Part shown: piece after piece, positions 1 to 12,788 of the stretch
Position numbering within the stretch: the stretch's first letter is position 1
How the letters are laid out: each line of letters begins with the position of its first letter
NCBI GenBank assembly: GCA_024180945.1
Contig: JAKSGN010000003.1
Span: 1,054,001 to 1,118,000, forward strand
Direction: 5' to 3'
Source: Macrophomina tecta
Lineage: Eukaryota > Ascomycota > Dothideomycetes > Botryosphaeriales > Botryosphaeriaceae
Length of the DNA stretch: 64,000 nt
Notes under the pieces: model-generated
Told to the model about the DNA's origin: nothing
What the model saw: only the letters and a program-made list of their open reading frames with translations
Database searches by the model: none
Translations under genes and position numbers: made by a program

Positions 1-1801
1 GCAAGCGGTGTGTTCTCATCGGCCAGCGTCCGGAGGAGTGTGGCTCTGCTTCGCCATGCATACATGGCTCCATAATGCCCCGACTAAATCCTCCTGCTCC
101 CTGTCTGCTTCACCTCGGACTGCCATGGCGGCCGTTCGTGCTTGACGTCTTATCCATGAGGTATGGCGACTGTCCCTCCCAGCTGTTCCTTGCACCGGTC
201 TGGCTAAGTCCCGCGTGACTGGGCGCCAAGTCGGGCGGAGATTTGTTAGATGGGTGGTTGGCTATCTGTACATGTGGTGGAGGGGCCCAAGACCTAGGAA
301 TGTATGTACATACTGATAACGCCACAGGGACCGCCTGCAATATTCCTGGTTCGTGGTGATTGCCGTGCAATTGTCAAATACCACAGCGCCTCGTCCATCT
401 TGAAGATCGGCGCTAGCTCTTGTTGTTGTACTCTGCGACCCTCTAGGCTCGGCTGAAGGCGATGACTGCGGAACTGTTGATTTCAAAGACAAGCGCAGAA
501 TGCCCTTGCCGCGGGAAGACGAACCAGCCGTGCGAGTCTGTAACCATTTCATTTTTCTTCCCTGGATATTCTTACTCCATCTCCACACCTGCGCGTCCTT
601 GCTGCTGCAACATTTCTGGGGCTGACCTCTTTTAGTCCAGAGAGTAGGCTATATGCGGAAGTTCAGATGGGATGGCGAAATATGGTCCAGATAGAAGCTT
701 CAACTCCATATACCCACTACTATGATGGCTGCAGAGAGGTCCATGCTTTCTCGCTTCTCTCCTTTCCAAGATGGTTGGCCGGGCGGCTTGGCAAGCTGGC
801 ATGACCTGCTGTCGAGCTCACGTCAATACGGACAGAATGGCGCGTTGTCCTCTTCTTGAAGAAAAACACATTCGAGACCAAAGACTGAAGAGGAAGCTGG
901 CAATGCTCGTTGCGGGCGGGACGAAAGAGTTGCAACCCCTCCCTGCATCAATAGCGTTGTTGCCTCCCAACGTCGCCTCTGGACAGTCGAAGTAGTCCGC
1001 GGGATGCCCATGTGAGTAACTAACCCCGGGAAAGTATTCACTGCTGTGGCAACACCTCGAAGTTGCCGTGTTCTTCTCTCACGAGACAGTTGAAGATGTC
1101 CGACAAGAGGAAGTTGCGTAACGACATTGATTGACTTTCGCGGTAGAGAAGATTTGCTCTCTATTTGACCGGAAGATGGAATGGAGGCTGGATAGGTGCT
1201 CACGCATCGAATGAGAAATAGGCGACCTGGATTCTGGTGAGTCCTTCATCGCAGCCTACACGTGCGTATTGTTGGCACAGCTCTGGCCCAGCTGAAATTC
1301 CGGCGAAGGCGTTGCAGGACTTGAAGCGGCAATGAAACAGCGATGCTTGACGATGGAAATACGTGGAAGGAGCTGCAACCGTCTCACAGAGGGGGTCTCG
1401 TGCTGACAAAGTGTCCAAAAGGACGAGTCTGTATTTGACCCTGATCCGAGATGGGGTGCGTGATGCTAATGCAGGCCGGTTGGGCGGCGCATGCTCGAAC
1501 AGTGGCGAGGACAAAGGTGTTGAAGAGAGGACACGACTTTTCTCCCCGTCGGATTGTGGGCGGAGGGAGCAAGAGAAAAGCCGCGGGCAGCCGTGCCGAG
1601 GCTCTGTTGCGGGCCACTTCCGCCAGCTTTCCCCGCGCAACCGCCCGCTCTGTGCCGTCATTCCTTCCGTCCACCGCGCCAACATGTGACCCTTGAAGAT
1701 GAACCGCGCTGGCTTCAGCCCTCCCTTTATTCTTTCAAGCATCACATTCAGTTTCCTCTTCTGGCCTGGCTGTTCTCCTACGCGCAAGCTCCATATTCGC
1801 C
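1..1801. other. Left-edge region without a recognisable gene
   Basis: No open frame here matches a family I know, and none has convincing splice sites or composition. The last few hundred bases must contain the promoter and 5' leader of the thiolase gene that starts at 1802. Several antisense frames up to about 200 codons overlap that leader and look like chance frames in GC-rich DNA. Confidence 0.5.
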
Positions 1802-3159
1802 ATGTCATCCGCTACCCGCTTCGCACAGCCCGCCGCCACACTGCGGAGAGTGGCACAGCCGAAGCTCCAATCCCGCCGGCTGTTTAGCACCAGCCGGCCA
1901 CAGCTCAGGGAGGTCCGCGACGCATACATCCTCAGCGCCTCCAGGACACCCACCGGCGTCGTAAGACCAGCCCCGTCCCAATTCTCTACCACTATTACTC
2001 ACTTACCCAGTTCAATGGCGCCTTCACCTCCGTCCCCGCCCCCAAGCTCGGCGCCACGGCCATCGAGTCCGCCCTCTCCAAATCGACCGTCCCTGTCGAC
2101 AAGATCAAGACAGTCTACATGGGCCACGTCCTGCAAGGCTCTGCAGGGCAGGCCCCCGCGCGGCAGGCCAGCATCTTCGCCGGGCTGCCGCCCTCGGTCG
2201 AGGCGACGACCATCAACAAGGTGTGCGCCTCGGGGCTCAAGGCCGTTACGATCGGCGCCCAGGACATACAGCTGGGCGACGCCGAGGCCGTCGTAGCCGG
2301 CGGCATGGAGAACATGTCGCGCGTGCCCTACTACCTGGGGCGCGCAAGCCAGCAGCCGCCTTTCGGCGACCAAAAACTCCAGGACGGCCTCATCGCCGAC
2401 GGCCTGTGGGACGTCTACAACCAGATCCACATGGGCAACTGCGCCGAGAACACGGCGAAGAAGTACCAGGTCACCCGCGAGGAGCAGGACGAGTTCGCCA
2501 TCTCGTCGTACAAGCGCGCGCAGGAGGCCTGGGCGGCGGGGCTCTTCAAGGACGAAGTCGTCCCCGTCGCCGTCAAGGGCAAGAAGGGCGACACGCTCGT
2601 CGAGGAGGACGAGGGCTACAACCGTCTCAAGATCGACAAGGTCAAGACGCTCAAGCCCGCTTTCGTCAGCGACGGCACCGGCTCCATCACCGCCGCCAAC
2701 AGCTCCTCGTTCAACGACGGCGCCAGCGCCCTCGTCCTCGGCAGTGCCGACGTCGCCCGGGCCCACGGCTCCGACTCGCGCGTCCTCGCCCGCATCGTCT
2801 CGTACGCCGACGCCGCGCTCGACCCCATCGACTTCCCCGTCGCCCCTGCCAAGGTCGTCCCCATCGTCCTGGAGAAGGCGGGTCTGTCTAAGTCGGACAT
2901 CGCCATTTGGGAGTTCAATGAAGCCTTCGCCGCCGTGATCAAGGCGAATGCGAAGATTTTGGGTCTGGGTTCGGACAACGTCAACCCGAGAGGCGGCGCC
3001 ATCGCGCTGGGACACGCCTTGGGGAGCTCGGGAAGCAGAATCCTCGTCACTTTGCTGCACCAGCTGCAGCCCGGCCAGTACGGATGCGCCGCCATCTGCA
3101 ACGGCGGTGGTGCGGCTACTGGTATCATTGTGCAACGGATTGCCCACGGAGATTTGTAG
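1802..3159 (+). CDS. ERG10: Acetyl-CoA acetyltransferase (thiolase II), probably mitochondrial
   Basis: This enzyme condenses two acetyl-CoA into acetoacetyl-CoA, or runs the reverse reaction, at the head of the mevalonate route and in ketone/fatty-acid breakdown. There are two exons, 1802-1960 and 2011-3159, with a 50-base GT-AG intron, giving 434 residues. The thiolase landmarks are visible: the nucleophile Cys about residue 125 in NKVCASG, the GGMENMS motif, the His about residue 388 in [11 protein letters not shown], and the second catalytic Cys about residue 416 in CNGGGAATG. The first 35 or so residues are rich in Arg, Ser and Ala and lack acidic residues, as in a mitochondrial presequence (inference), so this may be the mitochondrial rather than the cytosolic paralogue. 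GHA replaces the GHP found in many family members. It converges with the nucleotidase gene downstream. Confidence 0.95.
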
Positions 3160-3521
3160 GACTTCCACGTGTGATGGAAATTTTTGGTGAGGTGACATGA
3201 TATCAACATCTATGTTGGAAAAATAAAAACATTGACGCAAATTAAATCTTGAGCGATCTAATCCTTCGTACTTGTATGCGCTCTCAGTATAATATTGTCC
3301 AGGCCGCTGTTACGAGTTGTGCCAGTACAGCAAGGTCAGTCGACCCGAAAAATATCAGTCATCACTAGGCCAGAACTTGAGCACCATTGATTTCTGAGTC
3401 ACTCTAGGACTCGAAGATATTCGTATTCTCCGTAATTCATGCTTTTTGTGCCAAAGCCGTGGTCTCTATACATAGCCATGCATCTCATCTACAATCGTCC
3501 GAGGAATGCTTCCGAACTCTT
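3160..3521. other. Convergent 3' regions of thiolase and nucleotidase genes
   Basis: This 362-base spacer lies between two genes that end toward each other. It holds the likely poly(A) signal of the thiolase gene and no reading frame of note. Confidence 0.6.
3222..3227 (+). terminator. Poly(A) signal AATAAA of the thiolase gene
   Basis: A perfect AATAAA lies 63 bases past the thiolase stop codon, in a locally A-rich stretch. This is the usual place for a cleavage and polyadenylation signal. The assignment is inferred from position. Confidence 0.5.
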
Positions 3522-5866
3522 TCATGCTGATGTGGAGACCATCCGAATCCTACTTTCTATCCGGGGAGCAATAGCCTGTAGAATTGCATCAGTATCACGA
3601 AAAACATTCGTATAGTTGCCACACTTGGTGTGTGTAGATTGACTCACCTTGGTCCAGTTAACTGTGAACTCTCCCTCACCAAGCGGGTCACCGCAGCGCG
3701 GCTGGCCCTTCAGCCCAGCCAGACGCCACCACTTGCGCATAACCTTACGCATGAGCACTCTCTTCCTCTCCAGCTCTTCCACCACGTTATTGGCACGCCT
3801 AGGCTCGGCCTCATCTTCAGAGTCGGTATCGGACTCGTTCAGCGGGGTCTCTGCACCTTCCGGGCGATGACCGTGCGGCGTGAGACGGCCGCTCTGCTGA
3901 TTCTGGACCACCTCCAGTGCAGTTGCGACCTTGCCCTGCGGCTCGAGGTGCGGCTGGACGGTCTGCAACTTCTCCTGCACATTACCCCAGTGTTTACTCA
4001 TGCTGGGACCCCATTGCTTCCACTTGCCGAGAACCTTCAGCGACATGAAGTACTGGCGCAGCATCATAGAGATTAGAATGCCGTTCTCTTCCGAGACAAT
4101 CTCTTTGGCTGTGCCGCCCTCCTCCTCGATCCTGGCTCCAGGTCAGCTTCGTTATCCCCTAGGACTGCAGAGGACTTACATTAGAGAATCATATCCATCA
4201 CGGCCACGAGCCATGTATCCACGAGTGACCATGACGTACTCCTTCTCAAGATCAACAGGGTCTTCTCCAATTTTTGTGTAGGTGATGCGAGAGCCCTCAG
4301 GCTGCGTGGGATCAAACTCGAACTCGATGTTTGAGACCTGCGGGAAACGGCCCTCCAACGCTGGGTACTTGGAAACACCGTTTTCCAGAGCCCCCACGAT
4401 GGCCTTACCTGTAACCTTGATCACCACAATCGGGTCTTCAAACGGGAAGCAGTTCATGATGTCCTTGACGCGGAGCAGGCCCGGCGGGTAAATTTGGTCC
4501 CCTCTAATCGTTCCGGACGCCATCAGAGCACAGTCACCGTTGTAGGTGAATCTCATGAGATCGCAAACAAAGTTGCCCATATTCGATTCCTTGGTACGCA
4601 CAGTGGTGAAGCGAGCATCCAATGGAGCGGCTGTGTAGCCGATCGGCTTGTCAAGCTTAGCCTTCAACTTGGCCGTAAGACTTCCGATGAGTTTCACAGA
4701 TTCCTCGTCCTGGGCAATCTGTGAGACGACATCTCTACGGATGATGTTGAAGTCCCATTTGTTGCTGCCGTCCTGCTTCTTCCAAGCTTCGATGTAGCTC
4801 AATTGCTTGAAGTCGCTGCCAGAGCGGAGGACATGGGTGCCGTTAATCAGGCTGTGGTTCTGCAGGCAACAGAATTAGTTTCTACGTTACAGTCATCACC
4901 GGGCTTGGAAGAGCAGCCGAGACTGGGAAACAGGGTGCAGGAGGTAGAATTTGGTGGATGTACTCACGTAGTAATGGTCATGACCACCAAGAATGATGTC
5001 TACCAACCCCTCGGGCATCTTTTCGGCGAGCTTGTTGTCATTGGGCTCACGCTGGTGGGTGATGGCAATGACTATCTCAGCGCCTTGCTCACGCAGACCC
5101 GGCACCAATTCCTTGGCCGTCTCAGAGGCTGACTTGTAAATGATGTCCGGAGGTAGCGAGTTGATCGTGTCCAACCACTCACGTTCCGCCAATCCAATTA
5201 TACCAATTTTGATGCCATTCGAGGAGGTCATCATGGTTGTCTTGGGAGCGTTCGCGAGGGACTCATTCTCGCCGAGAGCAGGGTCGAGCACGTTGGCCAG
5301 TAGCCATGGAAATTTGCATTGGCCGGTGAGGTGACGGTACTGGCGGACGCCAAAGTCCAGGTCGTGGTTCTAGGATTTAGTAGCATGGTTAGCTCCGGGA
5401 CCAATAGTCAGGAGACACGGGATAGAGCACTCACGCCAATGCAAGCACAGTCGGTACCAATGCCATTGAGCACCGGGACCATGTGGCTGCCTGCCTCCTG
5501 TCAGCTTATGTGTGTCGGAGCGAAAGCGAAAGTCGGACCTTTGGTAACACTGCTTTCCAAACTAGGGTTGAAGGCATCGCCGGAGAAGAATGTTAGCAGC
5601 TCGGGCTGGCCGGCGAACTTGGGGTCGCTGCGGTAGTGGTTGCAGAGAGTCTTGAACCGAGCATACCCTCCGACTGGTTCGGCACTGGAGGGTTCTACCT
5701 GTAATCGTTACGGCTTGGTCAGCTTGAGTGAGGCAGAAGGAGAGAGGAGAGCTGAACTCACATGGTACACGTCGTTGTAATGGAGAATGCGGAGGTCGGG
5801 CGGAGAGTCGTGTGCTCCGCTCGAGTAGGTAACGACGTCTTCAATGGTCGGGTTGTCTACGGACAT
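3522..5866 (-). CDS. UshA-type 5'-nucleotidase / calcineurin-like metallophosphatase
   Basis: A two-metal phosphoesterase of the 5'-nucleotidase/2',3'-cyclic phosphodiesterase family, probably removing phosphate from nucleotides. Seven exons keep frame: 5866-5762, 5698-5539, 5490-5435, 5369-4968, 4859-4180, 4131-3648 and 3575-3522, for 646 residues. The metallophosphatase motifs appear in order: HYNDVYH near residue 30, SGDAFNPS, IGNHDLDFG, AITHQRE and GGHDHYY. The C-terminal substrate domain follows, with SNMGNFVCD and a late VTRGYMARGRDGYDS stretch. No signal peptide, membrane segment or GPI signal is visible, so an intracellular enzyme is likely, unlike the secreted animal and bacterial relatives. 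The charged C-terminal extension of about 150 residues is not part of the core fold. The exact substrate is not deducible. Confidence 0.9.
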
Positions 5867-6503
5867 GATGACGGGTAGTTTGGTAGCGGAGGTCGAGGAG
5901 GAGAAGCAACAGATGTAGAGGAATAGGAGAACTGGGAGCGAACCAAGGAGAGCCGTGACATGCAGGGCTCACCGCAGCTGCATGTGTACGAGTAGGGTGC
6001 GAGGGGCTGTCGGGGGTGCGGGCGGGCTTGGCTGGGCGGTGCAGCTCACCGACACGCGCGCGGCGGAATGATGTGCATCGTGATTGGCGGGGCGGAGCTG
6101 GAATGAATCCATGGCCGAGTGTAAGGGCAGACTCAAAGAGGGGCGGACAGCGGGCTGGGCGATGGAGGGCGGAGGCCTCAATGCGCGACCGCGTCAGAAG
6201 CCAATAGGAGCTGCGGCATTTGCGAGAGAGGCCTGTGCCTGCCTGAGGTGCCCTGATCTTCCAGCCTGGCCCCGCCCGTCACGCCGTCATCCATCATCAA
6301 CATCACGCACGGACAACACCGCCCATCACCGCAGCGTGTTACGCTCCCGCAGTTTCATCATCGAAAGGCATTGGTGGCCCGTCGCTTTAACTAACTAGCA
6401 TAAACAAGCACCGAACGCCTCTATACCCTGGAACACAGCCAAAATTAGATCCAGTAACAGCCGGTCATTCTTCCTCCTGTATCGTTGCCAGACCGAAACA
6501 CGA
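5867..6503. other. Spacer between nucleotidase promoter and transcription factor 3' end
   Basis: About 640 bases with no supported gene. It contains the promoter and leader of the nucleotidase gene and the 3' untranslated part of the transcription factor gene. No clear TATA box or operator-like repeat was seen. Confidence 0.5.
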
Positions 6504-9500
6504 TTAGGGTGCGCTGCTCATGCTGCCAGAAACAATACCAGGAAACCCATTCCACGTCTGCCTGCGGTTTATCTCGTCATTGAAGCTCAGGGCACTCAGA
6601 TCCTCCAGACCCTCTAGGTCAAATATGCCCTCAGCCGTTGTTGTTGAAGCCATTGTCGTCGCCGTCATCGCTGCAGGGGCCCACGAGCATGTAGCAGGCC
6701 CGCCCAGCATCATGTTCGCGTGATACAGGTCAACCGGCTCGTTGTTCATCCAATCCGAGCACAACGGCTCCGTCGTGGAATCCTCACCCGGCCAAGGGTA
6801 GCTCGAGACGTCGCCCAGCATCCCCAGGTCTTCAATATAACTGAGCGCCTCTCGTTTATCGACTTCCTTGCCAATAAGCCCGTGCGCCTTCTTGAAGAGC
6901 TCGAGCCACTCCGGGTTGTCTGCTGCTGTCTGCTCCCATCCATCATCTGCGTCATACAAGATGCGCCGTGCCTCTCGCTGTAACATCGCATCCGTTGGGC
7001 AGACTCCCTTCGACAGTTGCTGCTTTGCGTACTTTCCCAGACGGACCGTCAGAATCTCCCAGCACGTGGCGTTAATCGGACCATCCTCGACGTCCAAGTC
7101 GTGTTTCTGTGGCATATTGAGGCTTGAGCTCGAACTGGAGTGTGTATGCACCCTGGGAGGAGGGCAGCCATCTCTATCCGCATGGAAGAATCCAGCTGCC
7201 GCCGCATTATCCCATCGGTTTGCTTGAGGAAGCGGCTGATGCGTGGTGTGCCAGGCCAATGACGCGGGTTGAGACGCTGAAAAGGGATTGGGGCTCCTGG
7301 CCTCGTTCGCAATGAGATACGGCGGCATGGCGTTGGTGATCAGCAGAGCAACCTGAGGATCGAAACCTCGACATCCCTTCCAATCTTTCATCTGCGCTCC
7401 ATTGCGGAACTCCTTGGCGAGGTGATCCACTCTGTCTTGCCTGCACTGCATTGTCAGTCTTTACCTACTCCCGGACGCTGCGGAGAACATACCAAGTCTC
7501 GAAAGTCATGCGGCAAAACCCGCAACGGCTCTTGATGTACTGTGTCTCGCTCTTCCAGCTCTCCATCGTCTGCGTCAGCTTGCAGTTGTGCATGAGCCTC
7601 ATGTGTTGCCTAAGATGGTCTTTCCTGTAGAAGGTCCGCTGTTCGGGGCTCCTCTCTTCGCAGGCAGACCAGTTGTGCGTCTCAAGGTGTTCCTTGTCGG
7701 GATCGATGGCATCGCAGAAGACACACTTCCTCTGCCCGGATGCTGTGCAGGTAATGACAGGCCCCAGCGGCGCACAAATCCACTTCTCCAGACTAAGGTG
7801 AAGGGACTTCTCGTGCCTGGCCCAGTCATACTTGCTCTTGAACGCGTCAGTGCAGAACGTGCACTGGAAGAGCTTCGACTTCTTGTCATTCTCCGATGCC
7901 TGCTTCTTCATATCCGGCCTACGCCGGCGACGCCTCTCCTTGCGCACCCCGTTGACAGATCCGAAAGAACCAAAGGACCCAAACGAGCCTCCTGAGTTCC
8001 GAGAGTTCCGCGATGTGTAGGACCAGATAGACCCGAGAGATTCACCCTGACTAGACATGCCCGAGTTAACCGAGGCAATTTCCAGACTGATGCTCGAAGG
8101 CGGGCGGTGCGAGAGGTGTCCAGAGCCAGTGCTTGACGCATGGCGACTAGTGTGTCCGCTCTCTGGGAAGTCTTCCCCGAGGGGAGGGGTAGTAGACCGT
8201 ACGGCCTTTTGAATGGCTGTCCAGGGAGCAGGTTCGTTATCCGGTGGAGATTCCAAGTATCGCTCCATGGGGTTTTTATCGAACCAGGACTTGTTGGTTG
8301 GGACGTCCATAGCTCCGCTTGGCTGCATGCTTGGTGACGATGGCCTCTTCGGCTTGTGCTTCTTGCGTCGACGGGCGTTGGCAAGCCAGTTGTTGACCTG
8401 GCTTTCGCTGAGGCCGGTGCGCTGCCTCAGCTCGGCCTTCTCCTCCTCGGTCGGGTAAGGGTGCTCGCTGTGGCTGACTATCCAGTCGGTCAAGATCTTG
8501 ACGGAAGCCCGTGAAAAGCGGATGCCGCTTTTTCGGGCAGCCCGGTCTTCGTCGGTCTTGATGCCGACCATAGTCTTTGTGCTGGTCAGCGCGCCAAACT
8601 CCTGGCAGACATCCTCGGTCACATGGTGTAATGTGTCGATGGTGTTGCGGGATTTACGCTGGTTTGCCGGCACGTCGAAGCTGCACGTCCGGAACAAGGC
8701 ATTGCAGGGTGAACATCCAGTTTGGCCTTCGAAAGTCAGGAAGCAGTCAAGGTGTCTCAGACGGCAGTAATCGCAGGGGTTGTCGGGTTTGTGGTATCGG
8801 GAAATGTAGTTCGAGAAGTTCAAGGTCCAGTCGTTGTTGAGGTCATTGGTGGCCATGAAGTCAGCATCAGCCGTTTCGGCGATTGGTTGTGTGAGGTCGA
8901 CCTGGCTGGTCGACCTGCTGGTGCAAAGACATCTATGAACTGTTTAGCACGACACCAAAACATGATACAATGAGAGGGACAGCCAGTGACAGTAGGGTGT
9001 TGTTCGGGCGGTATGTGGACGTAGGCATTACTCATCCGTCGCAGCCGAAGCTTCTGAACAGATTGATGGAACCGCTGAGCGCTCGACTTCGACGGGCACT
9101 TGATGCATTCATCAGGATGCTGATGTGACCAGTTATACTGAACACTGTCGCCCAGATGACTGCTTCAAACCCGTACGCCAATGGCACGATGTCAGAACAT
9201 CCGAGACCTTTGTGGATGCTTTGCCATTGCAGTTTCCGTCGTTCATACGCCAAATGCCCAAGATGCGACGGATGAATCGAGCACACCAAGAGAGTTTCCT
9301 GGCGTGAGGCGTGAAAACGCCGTCAGGCCTGCTCTATTCCGTATGTGCCTCGTGCTTCAGTGCCTGGGTCTGCCGAGCGGTCGGAAGGTCAAGGCTGAAA
9401 CACAACCACGCATAATGAACGATGCTGCGAGTGGGGACGAAGATGAAGAAGCAAAAGAACTGGAGTGTCGCGTGCTGACTTACCCATCGTCGTGAGGGTG

Positions 9501-9650
9501 CAGGAGGCACTTCCCAACGGTAGGCAGGGCCGGCTGAGAATCTTGGTTGAGGTTGTTTTCGAAGCCCGGGGCGTCAGGCATCGAAGCCTCGCTGAAATCG
9601 AAGTAATCCTCCATCGTGTGCGAGTGCGCCCTTCCACCACCGAACGACAT
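6504..9650 (-). CDS. Transcription factor with Zn2Cys6-like cluster, TALE homeodomain and C2H2 fingers
   Basis: A probable nuclear DNA-binding regulator. The firm part is two exons, 8917-7493 and 7440-6504, joined by a 52-base intron. Counting from the internal Met at 8856, a Cys pattern CX2CX6CX9CX2CX6C spans residues 28-58 and fits a Zn2Cys6 cluster. A KN-type homeodomain with the helix-3 core VNNWLANARRR covers about residues 108-168. C2H2-type Cys/His pairs lie at roughly residues 330-460, such as CTFCTDAF and CGFCRMTF. A polar, Ser-rich linker and an acidic C-terminus complete it. I also propose a 5' exon, 9650-9484, starting at a Met and rich in Asp/Glu/Phe. It joins in frame across a 566-base intron and gives 842 residues. 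That exon is less certain because the intron is long. The target genes cannot be told. Confidence 0.85.
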
Positions 9651-11460
9651 GACGCTTGATCGGAGAGAAGGTGGTTAAGTTGTCAAAGGGCGGGATCCGT
9701 TTGAAACCCTCCTCCATGCATCGCCTGGGCACTCCCGAAAGACTACTATTCTGCAAGTGGGCCAAGTTCACGCCCTTCGCACAGACTGCTTGTCAAGTGG
9801 CCGTCCAGTCATAGCGCATTTACCGCTTGCCCACGGCGCTCGAGGCGTTCCGTGGTCTCCTGCCGCTGACATGCATTAGCGGGCCCGTTATCGGCAATTA
9901 CTATCCCTCGTGCCGGTGGCCGCAGCATCCCAGTAGTCTTCGCGTGCTCAGCGGCCACGAGATTGAGCGCCATGCGTGCTGGCTGCCCCGCCGTTCTACC
10001 TGCCTATCTTCTCCGCAGCGCGGGGAAGCAGTGGCGGATTACTGTGCATCTCATGAGCGTTAAGGCTGAAGAACATGGCAGCGCGAGCGAGGGATGGCCG
10101 CGCAAACCGATAAGCTTACCAATCCGGTCGCTTGTTTCGCGGCGCGCCAGCGCTATCGGCGGTCACCTGAGTGGCTACTTCCTACCCTTCTACGAACCAG
10201 TCATTGTGCAGGCCGACGGAGACTGCATGGGGCATTCAAGCGATCGGCCGGACGCTGGGTTTCCGGCTCAACATCTGTATGCACATTATTCGCGCTCACC
10301 GGGGCCTCACTACTTACGGCGTCCCTTTCCGGTAGCCGCGACAACTAGTGATACAAGACGATTGTGGTAGCGGCCCGCATATGTTTGCGGGTTCTGCTGC
10401 ATTGTTCTTGAGACTGGCCTCATGGCCACCTAAGCTGCCCATAATTGCCACGCTAGTCTGTTTCTGAAGCTGCACTGAGGAGCTCTCAGGCCGGACCTCT
10501 CGAATACAACTAGAGCATGTTCAACAGACAGACGACAATCACACAGCAACATAAGCGCAGAGCAGGTCGTTTCACCTGCTCTTTGGAAGCACCGTGACGT
10601 TTGACGGATCCACGCGGTATCTACTGTCCAAGATTCTCGCCCGTGTACGCTATGGATGTTAGTGCAGCGGAGGATATTGTCCGAGCGTGGAACTATGCGA
10701 ACGGGGTAAAGGTACTAAAAGGTTACTATTAGAAGCTTTACGATAGCAAGCGCAAAATTGACGAAAGTACTTGAAAATTCCATGGGATGAAAGCGTTGGC
10801 TGAACCAAATATATAATCATCCCGTATGAGTATTTGAAGTTTAAAGGATGATATTACCGTTGAGAGGCTCTTAAACCAGCCTGACGGCCTGTAGGTATTC
10901 TCCGACCTCGCCCCACACGCTCTGTCCTTGACTAGCCAGCCAGCGGTCGGCAAGCTCACCCCAATTCGCCTATTCCTATCTGTTAGTTCGTCTGATTATT
11001 CGTTTACAAAGGCGCTCCGCCTTTTCCGGCGACTACCGAGGCAGTTTTCCTCAGGGTTACTTCCGACCTAGCCTCACGGAGGCAAATAGCTTCTTTCCGG
11101 AACCGATCTGCACACTACACCCTGGATAGATCCGATTGGCTCTGCCAATTGACTTCTGTCCTTGCAAAAAGTCTATAATCCAGGCAGAAGACCGTCGGAT
11201 ACGTCCGTGTAATAACGGTCTGTAAACACTTGCTATCTCGAGTTCGGCCGAATATTGGACGTCGACTACGTGCGTAAACTCTGGGAGGTGCCAACAGGGA
11301 TAACTGTGTAGTAATCGCGCGGTCCCAACTCCCACAGCCCCTTCCCCGCATTCCGTGTCGATCCACAGCCGCGGAAGCACATCTAACTACATAAACGCAG
11401 CACCCCCGCTTGGCTATTAACTAATACCAGTCGACCTTTACCTTTTTAATTCCTGCTACC
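9651..11460. other. Long intergenic region between divergent genes
   Basis: About 1.8 kb between the transcription factor and the aldolase-like gene, which are transcribed away from each other. It should hold both promoters. No reading frame shows family similarity. Short AT-rich stretches occur around 10700-10860. I see no RNA gene. Confidence 0.5.
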
Positions 11461-12441
11461 ATGTCACCACCATCTGCAATTCACAATGGCGGTGCCGAAG
11501 ACAAGCCCACCTTCACCACGCACGAGCCGGGCTTGAGCGAGGCTGTTGCGAACATGAAGCTAGTCATCCCAAAGCCACCTACGTTCGATGACCCGCACGA
11601 GGAGAGAAAATATCTGAAGCAAAGACTCGCTGCGGCTTTCAGAATCTTCGGAAAATATGGGTATGACGAGGGCGTTGCTGGCCACATCACCGTCCGGGTA
11701 TGCATTCTGTCAATGCCGAGGCTAAAAAGGTCGACCGCTAAATCACTCTGAACAGGACCCTGTTGATCCGAAGACTTTCTGGGTCAACCCATTTGGAGTC
11801 GCATTCTCCCTTATCAAGGCCTCGGACCTCATCCAAGTGAATGAGGAAGGCAAAGTGATTGATGGCGGCCCGGTCAGATTGCTCAACACGGCGGCCTTCA
11901 TGATCCACAGCGCCATCCACCAAGCACGTCCAGAGGTCAATGCCGCAGCCCACAGCCACAGCATCTATGGCCGAAGCTTCTGTAGCCTGGGCAGGCCATT
12001 GGATATCATCACGCAGGACGCCTGCGCCTTCTACCAAGACCACGTTGTCTACGAATCATTCAACGGCATCGTGCTCGCCGAACAGGAGGGCAAGAACATT
12101 GCTTCGTGCCTAGGCAACAAGAAAGCAGCATTGCTTCAGAATCATGGCCTTCTCACAGTCGGCAAGACTATTGAAGAAGCCGTCTTTTGGTAGGTAACGC
12201 GAACAGATTTGTCTGCCTTCAACTCATCGTTTTCAGGTTCGTCAGCCTCGACAAGTGTTGCCACGCACAGCTCCTCGCCGATGCAGCCGCTGCAGGCCGC
12301 GGTGGCGAAACCATTAAGATCAACGAGGAGGACGCGGCGTATACCTACAAGACTGTCGGCACACCGATTGCTGGATGGTTCAGTGCTAAACCGCTCTTCG
12401 ACCTGATCCACAAGGAGACAGGAGGTGACTACATTGACTGA
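11461..12441 (+). CDS. Class II aldolase/adducin domain protein
   Basis: A zinc-type class II aldolase/adducin fold protein of 291 residues. The three exons are 11461-11697, 11756-12189 and 12237-12441, with introns of 58 and 47 bases. Metal-ligand signatures are present: HSHS at residues 145-148 and QNHG with His about residue 209. The glycine-rich GHITVRDP stretch near residue 74 spans the first splice junction and fits the phosphate-binding region. Family members include fuculose- and ribulose-phosphate aldolases/epimerases, methylthioribulose dehydratase and non-catalytic adducins. This one resembles the widespread fungal type of unclear substrate (family-level inference). No targeting signal is visible, so it is probably cytosolic. 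It converges with the unknown gene at 12789. Confidence 0.9.
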
Positions 12442-12788
12442 AAACCGGCAAGGATGAAGCACAGTGGATGTTGCGGCGCATTTCGCAGTTTGAGCATATC
12501 ATAGCAATGATAATTGGTACAACAATTGATGATTAATATTCTGCAGATAAGCTTTGTGTGACTATGACACCGTCAATACATGAAAAATTACACGAACTCC
12601 GCCATCACACTCTGTAACCCTTAGCAATCCACGCCGCATCTCTTCTTTCTGCTAGAAGCGCCATGCAATCTCGTACTTTGGATTCGCACGCGGACTCATT
12701 CCGATCTGTGCGTAACTGCGTAACGGTTCGTGAATCGTCCCTCGTAGACAACGTTACTCGTTGGGCAAGGTTGGTTTGACAAAAATAA
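12442..12788. other. Convergent 3' spacer
   Basis: About 350 bases between the ends of the aldolase-like gene and the conserved unknown on the other strand. It is AT-rich around 12500-12600, as expected for 3' untranslated sequence. No perfect AATAAA was identified with confidence. Confidence 0.5.

Noticed and set aside
1200..1808. Minus-strand frame of 202 codons upstream of the thiolase gene
   Set aside because: No motif or family match, and it overlaps the thiolase leader. GC-rich DNA produces such frames.
1999..3240. 413-codon minus-strand frame opposite the thiolase gene
   Set aside because: It is the antisense shadow of the real gene. Its Val/Asp/Gly-rich composition mirrors the codon bias of the thiolase.
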